A stretch of 64,000 nucleotides of DNA, taken from positions 1 to 64,000 of the forward strand of contig CAIZQU010000003.1 in the NCBI GenBank assembly GCA_903935205.1. Direction: 5' to 3'. This DNA comes from an uncultured cyanobacterium. Its GTDB lineage: Bacteria > Cyanobacteriota > Cyanobacteriia > PCC-6307 > Cyanobiaceae. This document shows positions 37,178 through 46,921 of the stretch, piece after piece. The notes below the pieces were generated by a model. That model was given only the letters and a program-made list of their open reading frames with translations. It searched no databases and was not told where the DNA came from. Every line of letters begins with the position of its first letter. Within the stretch, counting starts at the first letter, position 1. A program made the translations under genes and the position numbers.

Positions 37178-38182
37178 TCAGCGCAGCGCGATGCTCTGGG
37201 CACCGGGCTTGATGTGGATGGTGTTGGTGAAGCGGGCGGAGCCATCGAGGGTGGAGATCACCAGCGAAGATGTGCGCACGCAATCCTTTTCAAACTTGAC
37301 GCCATCAAACAACAGTCCATCGGTGATGCCGCTGCCGGCAAACACAACATTTTCACCGGAAGCAAGTTCTTCGGCCTCGTAAATCTTATCGGGGTCAGTG
37401 ATGCCCATCTCCGCAAGGCGAGCCAGGTTGCCCTCGCGGGTGAGACCTTCCCATTCCTTGGTCTGGGCGACGGCGGGGTCATAGACCAACTGGCCTTGGA
37501 AATGACCGCCAAGGGCACGCAGAGCGGCGGCGGAGATCACACCTTCCGGAGCGGCACCGATGCCCATGAGGCAATGGGTGCCGGTGCCAGCGAAGCCGCA
37601 GGCGATGGCGGCCTGAACATCACCATCGGAAATCGGCTGGACCCTGGCACCGGTGGCGCGAATCTCAGCGATCAGATCTTTGTGGCGAGAGCGGTCCATC
37701 ACCACGATCACCAGTTCGCTGGGAGCAAGGCCGAGGCAGGCGCTGAGAATGGCGATGTTCTCGGTGGCCGATTTGCGGATGTCCACCTTGCCCTTGGCCG
37801 CCGGCGGAGCCGCCAGCTTTTTCATGTAAAAGTCGGGAGCGTTGAACAGACCGCCGCGGTCAGAGGCGGCCAACACGGCCATCGAGCCACGCTGGTTGTT
37901 GGCACAAAGATTGGTGCCTTCGCAAGGATCGACGGCGAAATCCACGCCTGGACCACTGCCGCTGCCCACCTCTTCACCGATGTAGAGCATCGGCGCCTCA
38001 TCGCGCTCGCCTTCGCCGATCACGATGCGGCCCTGCATCTGGATCTGGCCCATCCGCTGCCGCATCGCTTCGACGGCGGCCGCATCGGCTTCATCCTTCT
38101 TGCCGAGGCCGGTCAGGGCTGCGGAAGCGATGGCGGCCTGTTCGACCACCTCGAGAATTTCCTGGATGAGGGTGCGATCCAC
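37178..38182 (-). CDS. glpX: Class II fructose-1,6-/sedoheptulose-1,7-bisphosphatase
   Basis: Dual-specificity FBP/SBPase of the Calvin cycle, 334 residues, the standard cyanobacterial length. N-terminus [19 protein letters not shown], metal site [20 protein letters not shown] and [30 protein letters not shown], and C-terminal [15 protein letters not shown]. The start is GTG at 38182, matching the family N-terminus. It diverges from rpe, so two Calvin/OPP enzymes flank a shared 360-base regulatory region. Confidence 0.96.
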   Translation of the reverse strand: MDRTLIQEILEVVEQAAIASAALTGLGKKDEADAAAVEAMRQRMGQIQMQGRIVIGEGERDEAPMLYIGEEVGSGSGPGVDFAVDPCEGTNLCANNQRGSMAVLAASDRGGLFNAPDFYMKKLAAPPAAKGKVDIRKSATENIAILSACLGLAPSELVIVVMDRSRHKDLIAEIRATGARVQPISDGDVQAAIACGFAGTGTHCLMGIGAAPEGVISAAALRALGGHFQGQLVYDPAVAQTKEWEGLTREGNLARLAEMGITDPDKIYEAEELASGENVVFAGSGITDGLLFDGVKFEKDCVRTSSLVISTLDGSARFTNTIHIKPGAQSIALR

Positions 38183-38543
38183 GGGCGTAAGGCGGTTGGG
38201 TAGGGGGCGGGATGGGATTCGAAGCAGGCCGCTGAAGGTTCCTGGAGAGATCTCCTGGCGAATCACAACAGCGAGACGTTTCTCCCAGAGGGCTGGGAGG
38301 ACGACGGGGCTCGGGACCGCCCCGGCTGGTCTGCGACAGGCCCGAGGGCCAGTGGCAGCGAATCCACGGGTTGAAGGCGCTGGCGGGCTGGCTTTCCCGG
38401 AGCGGCGCCATCGTATCAGCGCACACGGGACCCCCGGATCGGCCCGACGGGGCCAGGATCACCCGTGGTCGCACCCGTTGACGTGACGGGGAGGGGCAGG
38501 GGCCGATCCGTAGAATCGCCAGGCTCCCAGCCGCCACAGCCCC
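38183..38543. other. Divergent glpX/rpe intergenic region
   Basis: About 360 bases with no gene seen. It must hold promoters in both directions. On the plus strand TAGAAT at 38511-38516 is a good -10 candidate for rpe, 27 bases before its ATG. TTGACG at 38478-38483 is too far (27 bases) to be its -35. Confidence 0.45.
38511..38516 (+). promoter_or_regulatory. Putative -10 box of rpe
   Basis: TAGAAT lies 27 bases upstream of the rpe start codon, allowing a short leader of about 20 bases. There is no -35 at standard distance in the GC-rich upstream sequence. Confidence 0.35.
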
Positions 38544-39221
38544 ATGAGCACCAAGTCCCTGGTGATCTCCCCATCCATCCTGTCGGCGGACTTCTCGCGG
38601 CTCGGTGAAGACGTGAAGGCCGTCGATGCTGCCGGAGCCGACTGGATCCATGTGGATGTGATGGATGGCCGCTTCGTTCCCAACATCACCATCGGCCCCC
38701 TGATCGTCGAGGCTCTGCGACCGGTGACCAGCAAGCCGCTGGATGTTCACCTGATGATCGTTGAACCAGAGAAGTACGTGGCCGATTTCGCCAAAGCCGG
38801 AGCCGATATCATCTCCGTCCAGGTCGAAGCATGCCCCCATCTCCATCGCAATCTCAGCCAGATCAAGGATCTCGGCAAGTTGGCTGGAGCCGTGCTGAAC
38901 CCCAGCACACCGCTGAGCAGCATCGACTACTGCCTCGAGCTCTGCGACCTGGTGCTGATCATGAGTGTCAACCCCGGTTTCGGCGGTCAGAGCTTCATTC
39001 CCTCCCAGGTGGAAAAGATCAAGGAGCTGCGTCAGCTCTGTGATGAGCGCGGTCTCGATCCATGGATCGAAGTCGACGGTGGCATCAAGGGCAGCAACGC
39101 CTGGCAGGTGATCGAAGCAGGGGCGAATGCCATCGTCAGCGGTTCTGGTGTGTTTGGCCAAGCCGACTACGCCGAAGCGATTCTGGGAATCCGCAACAGC
39201 ACCAATCCCAACAAAGGTTGA
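38544..39221 (+). CDS. rpe: Ribulose-phosphate 3-epimerase
   Basis: Interconverts ribulose-5-P and xylulose-5-P in the Calvin and pentose-phosphate pathways; 225 residues forming a TIM barrel. [17 protein letters not shown], the metal/catalytic [41 protein letters not shown], and the phosphate loop VDGGIKGSN...[13 protein letters not shown] are all intact. It ends with its own terminator. Confidence 0.97.
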   Translation: MSTKSLVISPSILSADFSRLGEDVKAVDAAGADWIHVDVMDGRFVPNITIGPLIVEALRPVTSKPLDVHLMIVEPEKYVADFAKAGADIISVQVEACPHLHRNLSQIKDLGKLAGAVLNPSTPLSSIDYCLELCDLVLIMSVNPGFGGQSFIPSQVEKIKELRQLCDERGLDPWIEVDGGIKGSNAWQVIEAGANAIVSGSGVFGQADYAEAILGIRNSTNPNKG

Positions 39222-39283
39222 AGCATTGCTGCATCGATTCTCAAAGGGTTGATTCGTCCTTGAGAAATTGCGTCAAGATCAAC

Positions 39284-39310
39284 AAAGCCCTGGCTCAGCC
39301 AGGGCTTTTT
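39284..39310 (+). terminator. Intrinsic terminator of rpe
   Basis: AAGCCCTGG and CCAGGGCTT form a strong stem with a small CTCAG loop, running into TTTTT at 39306-39310. It lies about 65 bases after the rpe stop. Confidence 0.85.
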
Positions 39311-39494
39311 GGTGTCTGCATGGGCTGAATCTTTCGACTCAACATGCCGACAACGCAGGAAGATCATTGCGTCGCCACAGGATCAGGCTGAACGGTTCAT
39401 CCAGGCCTGAAATTGGGCCTGAAATTGGAAACAACAGCAACAGGCAACCAAGAAGAAAGCGGGACTGGCGCTGATCTTGACGCGTTGCTGCGGA

Positions 39495-40409
39495 TCATGC
39501 GCCAAAGAACCAACCATAACTATGCAAGCCAATGCCCAGCAGGTTGACGCCGATGTAGCAGACGGCAATCACGACAAGACCAGCCGCTGCCACCACTGCT
39601 GGTTTTCTGCCCTGCCAACCACGAATCAGACGGGTGTGAAGGTAGGCCGCATACACCAGCCAGCAGATCAGGGCCCAGGTCTCCTTGGGGTCCCAGCTCC
39701 ACCAGCTGCCCCAGGCCTCATTGGCCCAGACGGCACCGCTGATCAGACCTACGGTCAGAAGTAGGAAGCCGACTGTGATCGTGCGGTAACTCAGGCTGTC
39801 GAGCTGCTCAACCAGATTGAATCCGGTGCTGCTGAACGAGAGATTGGCCGAGGCTGATGAACCAGCCAACTGGGCCTGACGGAACCCGCCGCTGCCGATC
39901 GAACTGCCACGGATCTGCAGAGCATCATCCCGATCGGTTAACAACACCGCCACGGAGAGGAGTGAGCCCACCAGCAGGGCGGCGTAGCTGAGCATGATCA
40001 CACTGACGTGCATGACCAGCCAGCTGGAACGCAAAGCTGGGACCAGGGGGGAGGATTCCTGGAGCCGCTCCGGCAGGGCGAAACTGGCGAAGGCCACGCA
40101 GCCCAGGGCCATCGGAGTGGCGGCCGCTGGCACGATCGGGCTGGGCCAGCTGCGCTCGACCAGCAACTGGGTGAGCGTGCAGCCCCAGGCCAGGAAGCAC
40201 AGGGATTCGTAGAGATTGCTGATCGGAAAGTGACCGGCATCCCACCAGCGCAGCACGAGCTGAGCCGTGAGGCAGAGGTTGGCACCCGCCACCAGGATCC
40301 GCACCAGGGAGCTGGAGCGCTGGGAGCTCACAGCCCAGAAGGACAAAGGCAGGACCAGCAACAGGAGGCCAAAGGCCACCAGGCCCAGGGCCATCACCGG
40401 ATCGTTCAC
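39495..40409 (-). CDS. ccsA: Cytochrome c biogenesis protein CcsA
   Basis: System II c-type cytochrome maturation: heme transport and ligation on the luminal/periplasmic side, together with CcsB. It is 304 residues with about eight membrane helices. The tryptophan-rich WWD signature is [17 protein letters not shown] near residue 230, flanked by histidines in HTRLIRGW and HSYGWFF. The remainder includes [17 protein letters not shown] near the N-terminus. ccsB is not in the window. Confidence 0.94.
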   Translation of the reverse strand: MNDPVMALGLVAFGLLLLVLPLSFWAVSSQRSSSLVRILVAGANLCLTAQLVLRWWDAGHFPISNLYESLCFLAWGCTLTQLLVERSWPSPIVPAAATPMALGCVAFASFALPERLQESSPLVPALRSSWLVMHVSVIMLSYAALLVGSLLSVAVLLTDRDDALQIRGSSIGSGGFRQAQLAGSSASANLSFSSTGFNLVEQLDSLSYRTITVGFLLLTVGLISGAVWANEAWGSWWSWDPKETWALICWLVYAAYLHTRLIRGWQGRKPAVVAAAGLVVIAVCYIGVNLLGIGLHSYGWFFGA

Positions 40410-40582
40410 CGCAAGGCATCAGCAACGCCGCCAGTCTGCCGTGCGATGGCCAGGCCTGCCTGAATGCCGGGGCGGTATACCGGCCCACAGCCAGCCGCCA
40501 TCGGTTGGCTTGAGACCCCCGGCCTGCCACGAAGCGCAGGAAGCAACTGGGAGGGTTGGGGCTGGACGGCCAGCAAGGGCGA

Positions 40583-41803
40583 TCAGCGGCTGGCCTGGCG
40601 CAGCAGGCCCAGACCTCCGGCAAGACCGACCAGCACCGGACTCCAGGCCGCCAGCAGGGGCGGCAAGGTGCCGGAGATGCCGAGGGAACTGAAGATGAAG
40701 GCCATCAGGTAATAGCCAAAGATCAGCAGCACGCTGATCCCAAAGCCCTGGCTGCGGCTGGTGCGGTTGTGGGGACGTACCCCCAGGCTGCTGCCGATCA
40801 GACCAAAGACCAGGCAGATGGCCGGGAAGGCAAATTTTTCCTGAATCCTCACCCGCAGCCGCCGGGCCTCCTTGGAATTGCCAGCCTCCTCAAACAACCG
40901 CTCCGCCGTGCGCGCCTGGCCCACGGTCATCGCACCGGGATCAGTGGGAATCTTGGCCAGATCGAGGGGGGTGCGGCTGAGCGGATAAAAATAGCGATCA
41001 AACCGTGCCGACGTGGTCGAGCCACTGTTTTCATCGAGGTTGACGATCGTGCCATCGATGAATTCCCACATGCCTTCCTTCTCATTCCAGCGACCACTCT
41101 TGGCCGTGAGCAGCTGGCGCTGGCCGGAGCGGGAGAAATCAATCACCGTCACATCTTGCATCTGTCCCTGCAGATACTTACGGGAATAAAAAAGGTGGGT
41201 GAGCTGTTTAACGCTCTCGCCTTCCAGCTCTTTGATCCGGCCAAAACGGGAATAGAGTACGTTGTTTCCTTTTTCAGTGGTCAGCGCTTTGCCTAGGGCC
41301 ACCTCCAGGGTATTGGTGGCGGCGAGATTTGCCTTGGGTACGATCAGATCGTTGAACACAAACGTCAACAGGCTCATCAGCAGCGACAGCACCAGGGCAG
41401 GAACCACCATGCGTTGGGTGGTCACGCCGACGCTGCGCAGGGCCGTGAGCTCACTGCTGCCAGAAAGACGGCTGTAGGCCAGCAGGGTGGCCATCAGGGT
41501 GGCCATCGGAAAGGCCAGCACCAGAAATCCGGGCAGGCGCAGCAGCAGGACCTGGATGGCCGCCAGAAGGGGCAGACCGGATTCCGCCACCCGTCGAACC
41601 AACTCGAACACGACCCCAACCGACAGGGACACGGCGGTGAAGGCAGCGATGCCGAACAACAGCGGACCCATCAACTCCGAGACGAGCCAGCGGTCCATCA
41701 GGGGCAGGCGCCGCCAGGCCAGGCGAGACGGAAGGGAGCGCAACGCCTGGGCCGTCGGAGGCCACCAGCGGCGGCTCTGCCCGGAACGGGGAAGGGGCAT
41801 CAC
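40583..41803 (-). CDS. lptF: LptF/LptG family LPS-export permease
   Basis: A 406-residue inner-membrane protein of the YjgP/YjgQ family. Three helices near the N-terminus (~45-130, with ELMGPLLFGIAAFTAVSLSVGVVFELV and LPGFLVLAFPMATLMATLLAYSRL) are followed by a periplasmic beta-rich domain (~155-300) and three C-terminal helices. It works with LptB as the ATP-driven extractor of lipopolysaccharide. Only one LptF/G-type gene is present here, so a homodimer or a partner elsewhere is needed. Its start overlaps the lptB stop by 4 bases. Confidence 0.85.
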   Translation of the reverse strand: MMPLPRSGQSRRWWPPTAQALRSLPSRLAWRRLPLMDRWLVSELMGPLLFGIAAFTAVSLSVGVVFELVRRVAESGLPLLAAIQVLLLRLPGFLVLAFPMATLMATLLAYSRLSGSSELTALRSVGVTTQRMVVPALVLSLLMSLLTFVFNDLIVPKANLAATNTLEVALGKALTTEKGNNVLYSRFGRIKELEGESVKQLTHLFYSRKYLQGQMQDVTVIDFSRSGQRQLLTAKSGRWNEKEGMWEFIDGTIVNLDENSGSTTSARFDRYFYPLSRTPLDLAKIPTDPGAMTVGQARTAERLFEEAGNSKEARRLRVRIQEKFAFPAICLVFGLIGSSLGVRPHNRTSRSQGFGISVLLIFGYYLMAFIFSSLGISGTLPPLLAAWSPVLVGLAGGLGLLRQASR

Positions 41804-42528
41804 AATTGGAATCCCTCCCCGAGGTAGTGGCGCCTGACCAGCGGATCGGAAGCCATGGCGCTGGAGGAGCCGGAAGCGAGGATGCTGCCTTCGGTGAGGA
41901 TGTAGGCCCGATCGGTGATCGCCAGGGTCTCTCGCACGTTGTGGTCAGTGATCAGCACACCCATGCCCCGATGACGCAGACCATCGATCAGCGTCTGCAG
42001 ATCGGCGACCGCCAGCGGATCAACGCCGGCGAAGGGCTCATCGAGCAGCAGGTAACGCGGGCCGACCGGTCCCACCGCCAGGGCGCGGGCGACTTCACAG
42101 CGGCGGCGCTCACCGCCGGAGAGCTGATAGCCCTTGCGCGCTTGAAAGGCAGTCAGATGGAACTCCTCAATCAGGCTGTCGAGTCGCTCGCGCCGGATCT
42201 CCTGCGGTGCGCCACTCTCCTGAAGAGCAAGCTGCAGATTTTCCCTGACAGTCAGGCTGCGGAACACACTCGCCTCCTGCGGTAGATAGCCAATGCCGAG
42301 CCTGGCCCGTTGGGGCATGCTCAGGGCCGCCACCGGCTGACCGTCGAGATGGATGGCGCCGCGATCGGGCTGCAGCAGACCCGTGACCAGGTTGAAGGTG
42401 GTGGTCTTGCCTGCCCCGTTCGGACCGAGCAGCCCGACGACCTCGCCGGGATGAAGTTCAAGACTCACGCCCTTGACCAGGGTGCGACCGCCCAGGGTGA
42501 TCGACACCTCCTGCAGGCAAAGGCTCAT
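41800..42528 (-). CDS. lptB: LPS export ABC transporter ATPase LptB
   Basis: A 242-residue ABC ATPase. Walker A GLLGPNGAGKTTTFNL (~33-48), Q-loop GYLPQEASVFRSLTV, signature QLSGGERRRCEVARALA, Walker B YLLLDEPFAGVDPLAV, and the switch histidine in LITDHNVRETL. QEASVFRSL is characteristic of the LptB subgroup. It is sandwiched between lptA and lptF with 4-base overlaps on both sides. Confidence 0.95.
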   Translation of the reverse strand: MSLCLQEVSITLGGRTLVKGVSLELHPGEVVGLLGPNGAGKTTTFNLVTGLLQPDRGAIHLDGQPVAALSMPQRARLGIGYLPQEASVFRSLTVRENLQLALQESGAPQEIRRERLDSLIEEFHLTAFQARKGYQLSGGERRRCEVARALAVGPVGPRYLLLDEPFAGVDPLAVADLQTLIDGLRHRGMGVLITDHNVRETLAITDRAYILTEGSILASGSSSAMASDPLVRRHYLGEGFQL

Positions 42529-43043
42529 GGCAGCAGAGAGGGTTGGGCCGTCTGCCCGGGGGTGGACTGAAGACGCAGTCGGCTCATCACCTGGCGACCA
42601 CCCGTTGGTTCAGCCTGCAGGCGTTCACTGTCGACCCGGTAGGTGAGTCGCTCAGCCTTGATGCGCTGGCCGGCACCATCGACCACCTCCACATCGCCGC
42701 TCAACACAAGGCGGGACTCGCGCGAGAAATACTGGGCCTGGCGGGCGGTTGCAATCAGACCGCGCTCGGGGTAGGTGATGCGGACGTTGCCAGTGGCGGT
42801 GACGATGCCGGTGCGGTTATCGGCCTGCTGCTGATCTGACTCGATCGTGACCATGCCGCCGGCCTCGGGCTCTGGATTGGCGGCAGGCCTGGAGGGGGCA
42901 ACGCCACGGGGGGGGGCGGGGGTTGCCGGAAGCTGGGGAGCCGGAGGGGTGGAAAGGGCCTGGGCCTGGACGGGGCGAGAAGGCAGCGGCGCAGGGCCAA
43001 GGGTGGCGACGGCACCAGCGAAAAGCAGAAACCGCACGGCCAT
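42525..43043 (-). CDS. lptA: LptA/OstA-like periplasmic protein
   Basis: A 172-residue exported protein. A signal peptide (~1-27, MAVRFLLFAGAVATLGPAP) is followed by a Pro/Ala-rich linker. The OstA beta-jellyroll (~65-165) has VTIESDQQQADNRTGIVTATGNVRITYPERG, LIATARQAQYFSRESRLVLSGDVEVVDGAGQRI and AERLTYRVDSERL. It should form the periplasmic bridge for LPS. An alternative start at 43118 would add 25 residues before the signal. First gene of the lptA-lptB-lptF unit. Confidence 0.85.
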   Translation of the reverse strand: MAVRFLLFAGAVATLGPAPLPSRPVQAQALSTPPAPQLPATPAPPRGVAPSRPAANPEPEAGGMVTIESDQQQADNRTGIVTATGNVRITYPERGLIATARQAQYFSRESRLVLSGDVEVVDGAGQRIKAERLTYRVDSERLQAEPTGGRQVMSRLRLQSTPGQTAQPSLLP

Positions 43044-43212
43044 GCGGGCGCTCTGCCGATCCACAGCAGATCCGGTGCGTCCTGGGGCGGGCTGGCGCAA
43101 GGGCTGAGCGGTGAACAAGTGATGGGCGGCAATCTACCGGGGACTGTCACAGGACCCCTGACCCTGCTGTGGCCGGCGGGATCAGCGCTGATCGGCAGCA
43201 ACAGGAAAGGCG

Positions 43213-43647
43213 TCAGAGCGGTCTGGCCTCAGATGAGACCGCGGGATCCAGGCGAGGCAACGGCAGCGTCTCCACTGGGAGGCCTGCCTGAAGCGCCTGC
43301 AGCCGGTCCCGGGTGAGCTGCTGAACCCTGGCCAGGTCGAGACCGAGGGCGGTGGGATCGGAACCCCGCAGCCGACCGAGTCCCTCTCCAAGCAGGACGG
43401 TGGCCCCGCGACCGTTGCCGCGTTCCAGATGGAGATGGGCCACCGCGATCTGCAGAAGGCCCTGAAGCACGGACCGCAGCGGTCCTGCGGTCTCGTGCCA
43501 GAGCTCCTCGAAGCCGTCGTGGCATGCGTACCACTGGCCCTGATTGAAAAGGCTGATCGCCTGCTGCAGGCGCGGGTCGGCGATCAGCTCCATCTCCGGA
43601 TCCTGGCCGGCTGGACAGGAGGGAGGGATTGGCGGCAGGGTCGTCAT
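43213..43647 (-). CDS. DUF309 domain protein
   Basis: A 144-residue soluble protein with the DUF309 signature: FNQGQWYACHDGFEELWHETAGPLRSVLQGLLQIAVAHLH (~35-72), then ERGNGRGATVLLGEGLGRL. The His/Glu pattern hints at a small ligand or metal site, but no activity is established for the family. It lies 25 bases downstream of typA in the same direction. Confidence 0.85.
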   Translation of the reverse strand: MTTLPPIPPSCPAGQDPEMELIADPRLQQAISLFNQGQWYACHDGFEELWHETAGPLRSVLQGLLQIAVAHLHLERGNGRGATVLLGEGLGRLRGSDPTALGLDLARVQQLTRDRLQALQAGLPVETLPLPRLDPAVSSEARPL

Positions 43648-43672
43648 CCGAGCGGCTGGATCCGGGGGACCT

Positions 43673-45481
43673 TTAGCGCTTGGCCGGCTTGCGGGCTGGC
43701 AGCTTGCGCAGCCGGATCGACTCGGGGGTGACCTCGAGCATCTCGTCTGGGCCGATGTACTCCAGGGCCCGCTCCAGGGTCATCTGCATAGGAGCCTGAA
43801 GGGTGTCAAGCTCCTCAGCACCAGCGGAACGCATGTTGGTGAGCTGTTTGGCCTTGCAGACGTTGATCTCCAGATCCTGGGGACGATTGTTTTCGCCGAT
43901 GATCATGCCCTTGTAGACCTTGGTGCCGGGGGTGATGAAAAACTGACCACGATCCTCCGCGTTCTTGAGGGCATAGAAGGTGGCGGTACCCTCTTCAAAG
44001 GCGATCAGAACACCATTGCGGCGGGTATCGAACTCCCCTTGCATGGGCCGATAGTCAAGGAAAGAATGGCTCATGATTCCCTCGCCTCGGGTGGCGCGGA
44101 TGAACTCGCCCCGGAAACCGATAAGACCGCGGGAGGGCACCACGAATTCAAGCTGGGTACGGCCGTCATTGGTGGCCTCCATATTTTGCATTTCAGCCTT
44201 GCGAATCCCGAGCTTTTCGATGCAGGTACCAACCGATTCCTCGGGCACATCCAATACCAGGGTTTCGTAGGGTTCGTTGGGTGTGCCGTCAATGGTGCGG
44301 AAGATCACCTGAGGCTGGCTCACCTGAAACTCGAAACCCTCGCGGCGCATCGTTTCGATCAGAATGCCGAGGTGAAGCTCGCCACGTCCACTGACGGACC
44401 AGCGATCAGGGGAATCGGTATCCTCAACCCGTAGGGCCACGTTGGTGAGCAATTCCTTCTGAAGACGATCCCTCACCTGCCGGCTGGTGACAAACTTGCC
44501 TTCCTTGCCGGCGAAGGGTGAATCATTGACCACAAAGGTCATTTGCAGCGTCGGTTCATCGACTCGGATCAGGGGTAGGGCCTCGGGCTGATCGGGGCAG
44601 GCGATGGTCTCGCCGATATTGACCTCATCGAAACCGGCCACCGCGACCAGATCACCAGCGCTGGCCTGCTCGATCTCGATCCGCTGTAACCCTTGGAAGC
44701 CGAGGAGCTTGGAGATGCGACCACGCTTGATGCTGCCGTCGTCGCGGATCAGGGCGGCGGGCTGACCGCTGCGGATGGTTCCGTTATGAATGCGGCCGAT
44801 CATGATGCGGCCCAGAAAATCGCTGTAGTCGAGGGTGGTGACCTGGAGCTGCAACGGTTTGTTGGGATCGCCAACCGGCGGCGGCACATGGCGAAGGATG
44901 GCATCAAAGAGAGGCTTCATCGTATCGCTTTCGGTCTTCATATCCGGCTTGGCATAACCGCCCATGCCACTACCGAAGAGATAGGGGAAATCGCATTGAT
45001 CATCGTCGGCACCAAGCTCGAGGAACAGATCCAGGACTTTGTCGACAGCGACTTCTGGGTCAACTCGGGCGCGATCAATCTTGTTGACGAATACAATCGG
45101 TCTCAATCCCTTTTCCAAGGCCTTTTTGAGCACGAAGCGAGTCTGAGGCATGGGGCCCTCATTGGCATCCACGATCAGCAGGCAGCCATCCACCATGCCG
45201 AGCACCCGCTCAACTTCCCCACCAAAATCAGCGTGGCCGGGGGTGTCCACAATGTTGATGCGGATACCATTGTAGTCAACAGCGGTATTTTTGGAGAGGA
45301 TTGTGATGCCCCTTTCCCGCTCAAGATCATTGGAATCGAGAATGCAGGTGGGCACAGCCTCCCCTTCGCGGAAGATGCCGGATTGGCTCAGCAGGGCATC
45401 GACGAGAGTTGTCTTGCCGTGGTCGACGTGGGCAATGATGGCGATATTGCGAATCGGCACACCTTTGGCTTCGGTGCTCAT
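43673..45481 (-). CDS. typA: GTP-binding protein TypA/BipA
   Basis: Ribosome-associated translational GTPase involved in stress and 50S assembly, 602 residues. G1 [15 protein letters not shown] (~13-27), the switch region with [14 protein letters not shown]3 [16 protein letters not shown]4 NKIDR, then EF-G-like domains II, III and V and the BipA C-terminal domain ([13 protein letters not shown]). The start at 45481 gives the usual [22 protein letters not shown]; the open frame upstream is not conserved. Confidence 0.97.
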   Translation of the reverse strand: MSTEAKGVPIRNIAIIAHVDHGKTTLVDALLSQSGIFREGEAVPTCILDSNDLERERGITILSKNTAVDYNGIRINIVDTPGHADFGGEVERVLGMVDGCLLIVDANEGPMPQTRFVLKKALEKGLRPIVFVNKIDRARVDPEVAVDKVLDLFLELGADDDQCDFPYLFGSGMGGYAKPDMKTESDTMKPLFDAILRHVPPPVGDPNKPLQLQVTTLDYSDFLGRIMIGRIHNGTIRSGQPAALIRDDGSIKRGRISKLLGFQGLQRIEIEQASAGDLVAVAGFDEVNIGETIACPDQPEALPLIRVDEPTLQMTFVVNDSPFAGKEGKFVTSRQVRDRLQKELLTNVALRVEDTDSPDRWSVSGRGELHLGILIETMRREGFEFQVSQPQVIFRTIDGTPNEPYETLVLDVPEESVGTCIEKLGIRKAEMQNMEATNDGRTQLEFVVPSRGLIGFRGEFIRATRGEGIMSHSFLDYRPMQGEFDTRRNGVLIAFEEGTATFYALKNAEDRGQFFITPGTKVYKGMIIGENNRPQDLEINVCKAKQLTNMRSAGAEELDTLQAPMQMTLERALEYIGPDEMLEVTPESIRLRKLPARKPAKR

Positions 45482-46049
45482 GGTTGGCGATGTCCTGAAA
45501 AAGTAGGGTGAAAGCTTGGTCTGGCGGCCGGATCGAGCTGGCCGGGTCGTCGTGGCTGTGTTTCGAAGTGGCTGTTTCGTCGTATCCGTGACCGGATCCT
45601 CACCGACCCGGCAGCATTCCTGGAGCCGGAATTCAGGGACGACGCGTCCTGGGCGCCGGTGATAGCCGCCGGCGCTGGGGTTCAGCCGGTGGGCGAATCG
45701 CTGATCCAGCCCCGTGATGGCCAGCACCGCCGCGCTGCGCAGCGGGATTTCGTTCCCTGTGCCCGCATTGGCAGCACTGGAAGCCGAGCTGGCCAGGAAG
45801 AAGCATCAGCGATCATCCTGCTCCCCCTGGCTCCGGATGGCTCAGAGGGGGGGCTGACGGGTTCAGACGTGGCCAAACGGACACGACGGTGTCTCGATGT
45901 CGATCAGCGACCGACAACCCCCCGGGGCGTTGGATCGGACCGATGAACGGCCCATGGCGATCGGCACAGGGCAAGCCCCAGCAGTCCCTTGCTTTGAAGC
46001 GAATCTTGATCTTAGCGCAGGGTGGGACTTCGCCCCGCGGACCAGGGGC
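45482..46049. other. Intergenic region upstream of typA
   Basis: About 570 bases between the start of typA and the stop of the M15 carboxypeptidase gene. Short frames on both strands (longest ~95 codons) look spurious, and I see no tRNA, terminator or known RNA. The part nearest typA probably holds its promoter and a long leader. Confidence 0.4.
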
Positions 46050-46769
46050 TCAGCGGCTCAGGCGATGGGCTTCGGAGAAGGTCCTGAGCGCCTCGGTGGA
46101 GCCCTCATAGCGCCAGTGCCAGGGTTCGAAGCTCACACCCTGACGATTGGCGCGGGGGAAAGAGAGTTGGTAATGGAAACGGGCGGCGTTGGCCACCAAC
46201 CAGGCATAGGCCCGGGTGGTCTCGAACCGTGGTGAGAGATGGGTGCTGGGATCGCGACCATCGCCCAGATCGACGGCATAGCCGGTGCTGTGCTCGGAGT
46301 AGCCCGGCGGTGCACTCACCTGGGCCCTGGTCGAGGCGCTCTGGTTGCGCTCGGCACTGACCTCAAAGAACAGCTGGCGCTGCAGGGCGATGCCACGGAA
46401 GGCGCTGAGCACCGCCAGGTCGATCCCCTCCGCCGCCGCCCGGCTACGCATGGCCTGCAGGGCGTCAGCGGCATCGGCCCGCAGCTGCAAACCAGGGGCA
46501 ATGGAGACCAGGACACCGGCCGGAGCCTCGGCATAGGGGAAATGGCCGAGCAGCCGTCCATCGGCCCCTGGCCGCTCGCGCAGGCCCGCCACCGGCAGCG
46601 GCAACCAGGACCGCAACGGCCCCAGGAGCAGGACCGCAGCACTCAGGCCCAGGAGGGGCGTCGCCGCGGCAACCATCCAGGGAAAGCCGCGCTTGGCGCG
46701 CTCAGGCTGAGTGCGGCGCCGGGCCACGGGGATGTCCTCGGCGTTGGCGCGGCGGCGATGGCTCCGCAT
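46050..46769 (-). CDS. D-alanyl-D-alanine carboxypeptidase, VanY/M15B type
   Basis: A 239-residue zinc peptidase anchored by one N-terminal helix (~33-53, WMVAAATPLLGLSAAVLLL) after a strongly basic N-terminus. The M15 catalytic parts are LSAFRGIALQRQLF, the zinc ligands in SEHSTGYAVDLGDG (~175) and EPWHWRY (~217). It trims the terminal D-Ala of peptidoglycan stem peptides. The start at 46769 is an ATG before the basic segment. It diverges from chlP. Confidence 0.88.
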   Translation of the reverse strand: MRSHRRRANAEDIPVARRRTQPERAKRGFPWMVAAATPLLGLSAAVLLLGPLRSWLPLPVAGLRERPGADGRLLGHFPYAEAPAGVLVSIAPGLQLRADAADALQAMRSRAAAEGIDLAVLSAFRGIALQRQLFFEVSAERNQSASTRAQVSAPPGYSEHSTGYAVDLGDGRDPSTHLSPRFETTRAYAWLVANAARFHYQLSFPRANRQGVSFEPWHWRYEGSTEALRTFSEAHRLSR

Positions 46770-46921
46770 GGCGTCGGCTGAGGGCACTGCCCCGCTGAAT
46801 CTGGTGAGCACACCATGGCACTGAAGCTTCACGATGCTAAGTCGGTGCTCAAGAAGCCAGCAGCGCAGATGCCACGGTGTTAGCTTCCAGCCAAGACCCC
46901 TTGGCTGGAGAAAGTTTCAAG

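Noticed and set aside
38478-38483. TTGACG as -35 of the rpe promoter
   Set aside because: It is 27 bases from the candidate -10 TAGAAT, too far for a standard sigma-70-type promoter.
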